In this document: piece by piece, positions 55,200 to 61,493 of the stretch
Position numbering within the stretch: the stretch's first letter is position 1
How the letters are laid out: each line of letters opens with the position of its first letter
NCBI RefSeq assembly: GCF_003253545.1
Contig: NZ_QKYV01000003.1
Coordinates: 326,375-390,374, forward strand
Direction of reading: 5' to 3'
DNA: 64,000 nt
Source of the DNA: Mesonia algae
Lineage (GTDB): Bacteria; Bacteroidota; Bacteroidia; Flavobacteriales; Flavobacteriaceae
Made by a program: the position numbers and the translations under genes
The notes under the pieces: model-generated
Seen by the model: only the letters and a program-made list of their open reading frames with translations
What the model was told of the DNA's origin: nothing
The model's database searches: none

Positions 55200-55230
55200 A
55201 AAAAACACCCAATTGAAATTGGATGTTTTT
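55200..55230 (-). terminator. Terminator between exbD and the PorT-like gene
   Basis: AAAAACA-CCAATT and AATTGG-TGTTTTT pair with one mismatch around a two-base loop, with T runs on the minus strand. It probably ends the exbB-exbD-exbD unit, partly separating the barrel gene. Confidence 0.7.
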
Positions 55231-55252
55231 CTATTACAAGTAAAAAAACTTG

Positions 55253-55735
55253 TTATTGCATATTTTGAGTAGCTGATCCCTTCTTCGTAGTGTAATTTAC
55301 TCTGTAAGCTTCAGCTTTTCTCAATTCATATTTAATATCGGCTACAATTCCCATATTAGTTTCGGTATCAATTTTAAGAGAAGTTGTCAATAAATTCTGT
55401 AACTCTTCTCTTTTTGATTCTCTTTCAGAGATGATAAATTCTTTGATTTCTGAAACATCTGCAAACTTATCGTTTAACTGAACACGGGCTTCTTTACCAA
55501 ATTGCCTTTGATAACGCTCACTAGGCTTTCCTGCATAGATATACATTACCAAATCTTTCTTCTCTAGTTTTTCAACCTGATCTGCAAAAGGTAATTCATT
55601 TTTAACCATTAAAGTGGTATCTCTCATCGTGGTTGCAACCATGAAGAAGAATAGCAACATAAATACAATATCTGGCAATGATGCCGTTGATATTGCAGGT
55701 AAATCTCCACTTTTTTTCTTTTTAAATTTAGACAT
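55253..55735 (-). CDS. exbD: ExbD/TolR-family protein, second copy
   Basis: Proton-channel partner of ExbB that couples the proton motive force to outer-membrane processes such as TonB-dependent transport. 160 residues: a short cytoplasmic basic start (KFKKKKSGDLPAISTASL), one helix PDIVFMLLFFFMVATTM with the conserved Asp of the family at its start, then a periplasmic domain (about 45-160). It starts 21 bases after the first exbD. A very C-terminal Gln-rich tail ends in SATQNMQ. Confidence 0.9.
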   Translation of the reverse strand: MSKFKKKKSGDLPAISTASLPDIVFMLLFFFMVATTMRDTTLMVKNELPFADQVEKLEKKDLVMYIYAGKPSERYQRQFGKEARVQLNDKFADVSEIKEFIISERESKREELQNLLTTSLKIDTETNMGIVADIKYELRKAEAYRVNYTTKKGSATQNMQ

Positions 55736-55756
55736 AATGAATCTTTATTTGTCTTT

Positions 55757-56359
55757 TTATTCTCTCTCCTTAGGTTCAGCTTCCGATAGATTTAAAGGAA
55801 ACATATCTCTAATGGTTTTTATATCTTCTTCAAGCTTATCTTTACTTCCTCTATACTCAGAGTCGTTAAAGTTTTTCTCCATTTGAACAAAAGATGTACC
55901 GAATAAACGATTGGCCTCTCTATTTCTTAAAAAGTTAAAGGCAGCAACCAATTCATTTTGTACAGCGATATAAGCGCCATACTCAGTTTCTCTATCGTTT
56001 TGTAAAGAAATTACTGCTTTTAATGGATTATCTGAAGAAGCAGGATCTCTACGACCTTGACAATAATTACAATCTCCTCCTCCGTTATCTAAGAAGTCTA
56101 TTGCAGCTTGTCTTAAGTTACCAAGTTCCATTCTTTCTTCCTCAACCAATAATTCTTCATTTTGGTTTACTAACACTATAAAGATGTTCTTTTCTTTACG
56201 TGGTGGTGGATCTTCTGGTATGTCTTCAATTGGTGGCAATTTACTATTGATACCTGCATCGGTTTCTATAGTAGTTGTCACCAAGAAGAAGATAAGCAGT
56301 AAGAAAGCAATATCTGCCATCGAACCTGCATTCACTTCTGGTGCATTTCTCTTTGCCAT
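55757..56359 (-). CDS. exbD: ExbD/TolR-family protein, first copy
   Basis: 200 residues. N-terminal helix GSMADIAFLLLIFFLVTTTI with the conserved Asp, then a periplasmic domain longer than that of the second copy. An insertion near residues 92-110, GGGDCNYCQGRRDPAS, contains CxxC, so a disulfide or metal site in the periplasm is possible. The two ExbD copies differ in length and sequence, so they are not a recent tandem duplicate and may form a hetero-dimer in the ExbB pore (inference). It starts 9 bases after the four-helix gene. Confidence 0.9.
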   Translation of the reverse strand: MAKRNAPEVNAGSMADIAFLLLIFFLVTTTIETDAGINSKLPPIEDIPEDPPPRKEKNIFIVLVNQNEELLVEEERMELGNLRQAAIDFLDNGGGDCNYCQGRRDPASSDNPLKAVISLQNDRETEYGAYIAVQNELVAAFNFLRNREANRLFGTSFVQMEKNFNDSEYRGSKDKLEEDIKTIRDMFPLNLSEAEPKERE

Positions 56360-56368
56360 ACTTAGTTC

Positions 56369-56776
56369 TTACTTAATTAATTTTTTAATTCCTGAAAAAA
56401 TCATTGCTCCTACCGCAATTGCAGCTAGAATATAGAATGTTCTTAATCCTGCTCCAATCCATTGAGATTCGTTAGCAGTAAGCATTTCTCCATTCTTCAT
56501 CTCTGTAGCAGTACCATCAGAAATAAAATATGCGATTGCTACGATTAATACAAAAGCTCCAACAGAAATTAGGGTGTTTTTTACATTACCCGAGAATAGA
56601 TCTTTCACTACGAAAGCAGCAACTAGTACTAAAACAATTGCAACAACAGCATAAGCCAACATCATTAAGGGCTGTACTAAAGATTGATTGTCTGAAGCAA
56701 ATAACCATATTCCCATAACCAATGCAACCACACCAATTATTAGAGTTAGTATTTTTAAAATTTTATGTAATACCAT
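56369..56776 (-). CDS. Four-helix membrane protein between exbB and exbD
   Basis: 135 residues with four hydrophobic helices (about 8-27, 35-58, 68-88 and 110-130) and almost no loops. No catalytic motif. It lies between exbB (29 bases upstream) and exbD (9 bases downstream), so it is probably an accessory subunit of the same proton channel. I do not recognise a named family. Confidence 0.7.
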   Translation of the reverse strand: MVLHKILKILTLIIGVVALVMGIWLFASDNQSLVQPLMMLAYAVVAIVLVLVAAFVVKDLFSGNVKNTLISVGAFVLIVAIAYFISDGTATEMKNGEMLTANESQWIGAGLRTFYILAAIAVGAMIFSGIKKLIK

Positions 56777-56805
56777 TATAGTTGTATTATAGGTTAATTA
56801 CTCAA

Positions 56806-57600
56806 TTACTTTCTTCTCTTGTAATCTACTAAGATATCTATTAAAGTAATAGATGCATCTTCCATATCGTTAACGATACTATCGATTTTTGCGATAATGT
56901 AGTTATAAAAAATCTGAAGAATAATTGCTACAATAAGACCAAATACAGTTGTTAAAAGTGCTACTTTAATACCACCTGCAACTAATGAAGGCTGCATATC
57001 TCCTGCTGCTTCAATCTTATCAAATGCTTGAATCATCCCTATTACTGTACCCATGAAACCAAGCATTGGTGCCAAAGCAATAAATAAAGAAACCCAAGAA
57101 ACATTCTTTTCTAATTGTCCCATTTGAACTCCACCGTAAGCAACAACTGCTTTTTCAGCTGCATCTACACTTTCGTCTGCTCTATCTAAACCTTGGTAGT
57201 AAATAGATGCAACAGGTCCTTTTGTATTTCTACAAACCTCTTTTGCAGCTTCTACACCACCACTATTTAAAGCATCTTCTACATCTTGTGCTAATTTCTT
57301 AGAGTTAGTTGTAGAAAGGTTTAAGTAAATAATTCTTTCAATTGCAATCGCTAAACCAAGAATCAAACATAAAAGAACGATCCCCATAAAACCGGCACCA
57401 CCTTCTATAAAACGCTTTTTAAGCTCTTGATGAAAACCTAAGCTTTCTTCTTCTTGAACTGCGGTCCCTGCTTCATCTTCGTCTTGAATAATATTCGAAG
57501 TTACTGATGGCAATGCATTTACACTATTAGTCGCGTTGACAGAAAGGCCACCAAAGACCATAATTGTTGCGATTACCAGAATAGAAAATAATCTTTTCAT
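56806..57600 (-). CDS. exbB: MotA/TolQ/ExbB proton channel protein
   Basis: 264 residues. It has a signal-peptide-like N-terminus (LFSILVIATIMVFGGLSVNA) before the three-helix MotA/TolQ/ExbB core: helix 1 about 72-92 (GGAGFMGIVLLCLILGLAIA), helices 2 and 3 with VSWVSLFIALAPMLGFMGTV and KVALLTTVFGLIVAIILQIF, the family's LGLLGTVxGM-like and Thr/Pro-bearing segments. With the two ExbD copies it forms an energy-transducing pore in the inner membrane. The partner (TonB or another) is not in the window. tRNA-Ser lies upstream in the same direction. Confidence 0.92.
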   Translation of the reverse strand: MKRLFSILVIATIMVFGGLSVNATNSVNALPSVTSNIIQDEDEAGTAVQEEESLGFHQELKKRFIEGGAGFMGIVLLCLILGLAIAIERIIYLNLSTTNSKKLAQDVEDALNSGGVEAAKEVCRNTKGPVASIYYQGLDRADESVDAAEKAVVAYGGVQMGQLEKNVSWVSLFIALAPMLGFMGTVIGMIQAFDKIEAAGDMQPSLVAGGIKVALLTTVFGLIVAIILQIFYNYIIAKIDSIVNDMEDASITLIDILVDYKRRK

Positions 57601-57669
57601 TACTTGTTGTCTTAATTAATTATTAGTTAAAGGTTTAAATATATAAAAATTATCGTTCATTTTAAACAG

Positions 57670-57757
57670 CAGAGAGGAAGGGATTCGAACCCTCGATACG
57701 CTTTTGACGTATACACACTTTCCAGGCGTGCGCCTTCGACCGCTCGGCCACCTCTCT
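57670..57757 (-). tRNA. tRNA-Ser, anticodon GGA
   Basis: 88 bases on the minus strand with the long variable arm of class II tRNAs. Acceptor AGAGAGG/CCTCTCT, anticodon loop CTGGAAA giving GGA (reads TCC), variable arm with TACG/CGTA pairing, T arm with GGTTCGAATCC, and G73 discriminator typical of tRNA-Ser. No encoded CCA. A candidate -7 TATTTTTG is at 57816-57823. Confidence 0.95.
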
Positions 57758-57836
57758 ATTATATCCGCTACGATTGCCGAAACGAAGTGCCAAATAACAA
57801 AAAAAAAATAAGTCACAAAAATATGTGGCGTTAATT

Positions 57837-58871
57837 TTATGCCATTTCTCCTCTTAGCGATGTTTCAAATATAGTCTTAAAGACTTTTGGAGACAAATCT
57901 TTTGGCAATAAATACATTAATTTTGCCACAGCAGCCTCTGTAGTAATATCTTTTCCCGAAATTATTCCGATTTTTTTAAGTTGCGTACTCGTTTCATAAT
58001 GCCCCATAATTACACTTCCTCCTGCACATTGCGTTACATTCACGATCTTGATATCGCTCTTTATCGCTTTTATTAATAGCTCTAAAAACCAATCTTCTGT
58101 GCAAGCATTTCCACTCCCGTAGGTTTCTAAAACTATGGCTTTTAATTTTTTTGCAGACAATAAATGAGACACCATATGCTCATTAATTCCAGGAAATAGC
58201 TTCAAAATTATAACATTATCATCTAATTCTTTATGAACAATAAGATCCTTTCTACGGTTTGGTTTTTTTAAAATAGACTTATTAACCAATAGATTGACAC
58301 CCGATTCTGCTAGAGCAGGATAATTTAAAGAAGCAAAAGCATGAAAGTTTTCTGAATTAATTTTTGTCGTTCTATTAGCCCTATACAACTTATACTCAAA
58401 GTACAAACCTACCTCTGTAATTACATTTTTCCCATGCTCTTTTAAACCTGCTAATTGAATTGAAGTAATTAAATTCTCTTTAGCATCGGTTCTTAAATCT
58501 CCAATAGGCAGTTGGGAACCCGTAAAAATAATAGGTTTATTTAAATTCTCTAACATAAAACTTATCGCTGAAGCGGAATAAGACATCGTATCACTTCCGT
58601 GTAAAACAACAAAACCATCATAATCATCGTAATTCTTTTCAATCACCTCAACAATTCTCCCATAATACATCGGATTCATATTTGAAGAATCTATAGGCTC
58701 ACCAAAATCTGTTGTTTCTATAGTGTGCTCTAGCAACTTTAACTCGGGAATATTTTGCAGTAATTCGTCAAAATTGAAGGCTACCAAAGCTCCGGTTTCA
58801 AAATCTTTTATCATACCAATGGTTCCCCCGGTATAAATCAATAAAATCTTAGAATTATTTTCTTGCATCAT
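57837..58871 (-). CDS. ansA: Type I L-asparaginase
   Basis: Hydrolyses asparagine to aspartate and ammonia in the cytoplasm (no signal peptide). 344 residues. Catalytic motifs: the first, ILLIYTGGTIGMIKD, with Thr17, and the second, VVLHGSDTMSYSASAISFML, with Thr and Asp; then PIIFTGSQLPIG and, in the second half, LETYGSGNACTEDW typical of the cytoplasmic type I enzyme. Its start overlaps the stop of tatD by four bases (ATGA), so the two are translated together. Copy 8 of the 13-mer lies in the ATSAS codon stretch. Confidence 0.93.
   Translation of the reverse strand: MMQENNSKILLIYTGGTIGMIKDFETGALVAFNFDELLQNIPELKLLEHTIETTDFGEPIDSSNMNPMYYGRIVEVIEKNYDDYDGFVVLHGSDTMSYSASAISFMLENLNKPIIFTGSQLPIGDLRTDAKENLITSIQLAGLKEHGKNVITEVGLYFEYKLYRANRTTKINSENFHAFASLNYPALAESGVNLLVNKSILKKPNRRKDLIVHKELDDNVIILKLFPGINEHMVSHLLSAKKLKAIVLETYGSGNACTEDWFLELLIKAIKSDIKIVNVTQCAGGSVIMGHYETSTQLKKIGIISGKDITTEAAVAKLMYLLPKDLSPKVFKTIFETSLRGEMA
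58566..58578 (+). repeat. Oriented 13-mer CGCTNNNGCGGAA, copy 8
   Basis: CGCTGAAGCGGAA, inside ansA and antisense to it. A one-base-longer relative, CGCTTACCGCGGAA, lies at 58992-59005 in tatD. Confidence 0.6.
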
Positions 58872-59641
58872 TTATAGATTTTGAATGTTTCTAAAGCATT
58901 TTTGGTAGTGATTTCTGCAATTTTTTCGACTGGCAAGTTATAAATTTCCGATAGTTTCTCGGCCACATAAACCACATAACTACTTTCATTTCGCTTACCG
59001 CGGAAAGGTTTTGGTGATAAATAAGGAGCATCGGTCTCTAAAACGATGTGCTCTAAAGGAATATTTTCTAAAAACTGATCTATCTTTCCATTTTTAAAGG
59101 TCACTACTCCACCTATTCCTAACTTCATATTATACGACAAAGCACGATTTGCTTGCTCTTCATTTCCTGTAAAGCAGTGAAAAATTCCGTAAAGCTTTTC
59201 ATCATTTTCTTCTTCCAACACTTCAAAAACCTCATCGAAAGCATCACGACAGTGAATTACGATAGGCAAATTTTTACTTTTCGCTAATTTTATTTGTTCT
59301 CTAAAAGCATCTTGTTGAATTTCTAAGGTAGATTTATCCCAATACAAATCGATACCAATTTCTCCTACAGCACAAAAATCTCGTTGTACAAATTGATCTT
59401 TTACGTGTTGTAATTCTTCTCTATAATTTTCCTTAACGGAAGTAGGATGAAGCCCCATCATTAAATGCATTTCTTTAGGAAACTGCTCTTCTAAATCGTA
59501 CATCGCCTGGGTAGTTTCACTATCAATGGCGGGCAAAAAGAATTGCTGCACTCCTTTTTCTAAAGCTCTTTGCACCATTTCTTGTCTATCTTCTGCAAAA
59601 GCGTCGCTATATAAATGGGTATGGGTATCTATCAACTTCAT
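58868..59641 (-). CDS. tatD: TatD-family metal-dependent hydrolase
   Basis: Metal-dependent TIM-barrel nuclease/hydrolase of 257 residues. Metal ligands: DTHTHLYSDAF at the start, GEIGIDLYWDKS (Glu), VIHCRDAFDEV (His), HCFTGNEEQ (His), and LETDAPYLSPKPFRG (Asp), the full TatD set. Possible roles are DNA repair and D-aminoacyl-related hydrolysis; family members vary. It overlaps ansA by four bases downstream and is the first gene of the pair. A gap of 77 bases upstream is shared with a divergent protease gene. Confidence 0.93.
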   Translation of the reverse strand: MKLIDTHTHLYSDAFAEDRQEMVQRALEKGVQQFFLPAIDSETTQAMYDLEEQFPKEMHLMMGLHPTSVKENYREELQHVKDQFVQRDFCAVGEIGIDLYWDKSTLEIQQDAFREQIKLAKSKNLPIVIHCRDAFDEVFEVLEEENDEKLYGIFHCFTGNEEQANRALSYNMKLGIGGVVTFKNGKIDQFLENIPLEHIVLETDAPYLSPKPFRGKRNESSYVVYVAEKLSEIYNLPVEKIAEITTKNALETFKIYK

Positions 59642-59696
59642 AAAACAAAATTTAAAACCTGAATTTGTTTTGCAAAACTAATTGATTTTGTTCGGC

Positions 59697-59704
59697 TATC
59701 TTTG
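59697..59704 (+). promoter_or_regulatory. Bacteroidota -7 element for the retropepsin-like gene
   Basis: TATCTTTG followed by CTAA, 15 bases before the ATG. A perfect palindrome GTTTTGCAAAAC lies at 59667-59678 upstream, in the shared divergent gap. Confidence 0.6.
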
Positions 59705-59718
59705 CTAAAAAAAGAAGA

Positions 59719-60156
59719 ATGTCTACGCTACGAAAATTAATGAAGGAAAAAGGTTACACCCGCATTAAATTAAAAACCACTGCCACCAACCATTTAGAAC
59801 TAAAAGCCAAAATCAATAAAGTTGAAGGTAATTTTATTTTAGACACAGGCGCTTCTAGTTCTTGTGTGGGAATTGATACCGCAGAATATTTTAAACTTTT
59901 TGCTGAAGATAGCGATGTAAAAGCCGCTGGAGCTGGAGCTACAGATATGCTTACCCAAGTGTCCTTAAAAAATGAGTTGAAAATTAAAGATTGGAAAAAG
60001 AAAAAGGTGAGTTTGGTATTATTTGATCTAAGCCACGTGAACCAGGCCTTAGAAAATCATAACGCCGACCAAGTGCACGGTATCATTGGTGCAGATATGC
60101 TAGAGAAAGGAAAAGCAGTGATTGATTACAAGAGCAATTGCTTATATTTAAAATAA
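59719..60156 (+). CDS. Retropepsin-like aspartic protease
   Basis: Small cytoplasmic aspartic protease-like protein, 145 residues, half the size of pepsins, so it would act as a dimer like retropepsin. Active-site motif FILDTGASSSCVG with Asp42, then AGAGATDMLTQVSLKNELKI, and HGIIGADMLEKGKAVIDY, the usual hydrophobic-Gly partner segment. No signal peptide or membrane segment is seen. The substrate is unknown. It is transcribed alone and ends at a terminator shared with sucB. Confidence 0.85.
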   Translation: MSTLRKLMKEKGYTRIKLKTTATNHLELKAKINKVEGNFILDTGASSSCVGIDTAEYFKLFAEDSDVKAAGAGATDMLTQVSLKNELKIKDWKKKKVSLVLFDLSHVNQALENHNADQVHGIIGADMLEKGKAVIDYKSNCLYLK

Positions 60157-60191
60157 AAAAACCGCTTTCAACTGAATGAAAACGGTTTTTT
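60155..60191. terminator. Bidirectional terminator between the protease and sucB
   Basis: AAAAAACCG and CGGTTTTTT with an inner TTTCA/TGAAA stem. T runs on both strands fit the two convergent units. Confidence 0.8.
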
Positions 60192-60212
60192 AAAAATTTT
60201 TATATTCTGCAA

Positions 60213-61457
60213 TTAAAGCTCTAAAGCTTTTTTTACATTATTATCCATTAACAATTCTTCTGGGCTTTCTAAAGCTTCTTTAATTGCCACCAAGAAACCA
60301 ACAGATTCTTTACCATCGATAATTCTATGGTCATAAGAAAGTGCTAAATACATCATTGGTCGTATTTCTACTTTTCCATCAATTGCAACAGGACGCTCAA
60401 TAATGTTGTGCATTCCTAAAATTCCACTTTGTGGAGGATTGATAATTGGTGTAGAAAGCATTGACCCGAATACACCTCCGTTAGAAATAGTAAACGTACC
60501 ACCAGTCATTTCATCTACTGTGATTTTCCCATCTCTAGCTTTAAGCGCTAAACGTTTCACCTCACTCTCTACTCCTCTAAACGTAAGGTTTTCTACATTT
60601 CTCATTACAGGAACCATTAATCCTTTTGGTCCAGAAACTGCAATACTAATATCTTTATAATCGTAAGTAATCATTTCTTTACCATCGATCATACTATTTA
60701 CAGCAGGATACATATCTAATGCTCTTACCACCGCTAAAGTAAAGAAAGACATAAATCCTAGTCCTACCCCATGTTTAGCCTTGAAGTCTTCTTTGTATTC
60801 TTTTCTTAGATTGAAAATAGCTGACATATCTGCCTCGTTAAAGGTAGTAAGCATAGCCGTTTCATTCTTAGCACTTACTAAACGTTCTGCTACTTTACGA
60901 CGTAACATAGACATTTTAGACCTAGACTCACTTCTAGTTCCATTACCTGGAGTTCCCATAGAAGGTTTAGCATTAACCGCATCTTCTTTAGTTACTCTCC
61001 CGTTTTTACCAGATCCTTGAACATCTTTAGCGTCCATATCTTTTTCTGATAAAATCTTTTTGGCTGCAGGCGAAGGTGTTCCGCTAGCGTAATTTTTATC
61101 GTCTTGTTTTTGATCTGGCGTAGAAGGCTTAGAAGGGGTTTCTGTTTTTGCTTCAGCTTTATCCTTATCTTCTTTTGAATCTTCTTCTTTTTTATCTGAA
61201 GAATCACCTCCTGGCTTTTCTGCATCGGTATCAATTAAGCAAACTACTTCCCCAACTTGAACTGCATCTCCTTCTTCCGCTTTAAGCGTAATAATACCAC
61301 TTGCTTCTGCAGGTAACTCTAAAGTAGCCTTATCGCTATCTACTTCGGCTATTGCTTGGTCTTTTTCTACATAATCTCCATCTTCTACCAACCATTGTGC
61401 TATTTCAACTTCTGTAATCGACTCTCCCGGTGAAGGGACTTTCATTTCTAAAGCCAT
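60213..61457 (-). CDS. sucB: Dihydrolipoamide succinyltransferase (2-oxoglutarate dehydrogenase E2)
   Basis: E2 core of the 2-oxoglutarate dehydrogenase complex: transfers succinyl from E1 to CoA. 414 residues. One lipoyl domain (about 1-80, lipoyl Lys43 in [10 protein letters not shown]), an Ala/Lys/Glu/Asp-rich linker, the peripheral subunit-binding domain (about 125-160, [20 protein letters not shown]), and the catalytic domain with the active-site [11 protein letters not shown] (His377, Asp381). It follows sucA by 36 bases, so they are one operon. The E3 gene is elsewhere. Confidence 0.96.
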   Translation of the reverse strand: MALEMKVPSPGESITEVEIAQWLVEDGDYVEKDQAIAEVDSDKATLELPAEASGIITLKAEEGDAVQVGEVVCLIDTDAEKPGGDSSDKKEEDSKEDKDKAEAKTETPSKPSTPDQKQDDKNYASGTPSPAAKKILSEKDMDAKDVQGSGKNGRVTKEDAVNAKPSMGTPGNGTRSESRSKMSMLRRKVAERLVSAKNETAMLTTFNEADMSAIFNLRKEYKEDFKAKHGVGLGFMSFFTLAVVRALDMYPAVNSMIDGKEMITYDYKDISIAVSGPKGLMVPVMRNVENLTFRGVESEVKRLALKARDGKITVDEMTGGTFTISNGGVFGSMLSTPIINPPQSGILGMHNIIERPVAIDGKVEIRPMMYLALSYDHRIIDGKESVGFLVAIKEALESPEELLMDNNVKKALEL

Positions 61458-61493
61458 AATTTCTATTTATTTCGGAATCGTATTTTTTAACTA

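Noticed and set aside
55165-55212. Longer start for the PorT-like protein
   Set aside because: The 16 added residues (MGVFLFLYLPFNYLSR) break the signal peptide that begins at MKNVFLFL.
57616-57816. 66-codon open frame on the minus strand
   Set aside because: It runs straight through tRNA-Ser and encodes SGRRRTPGK-type artefact peptide.
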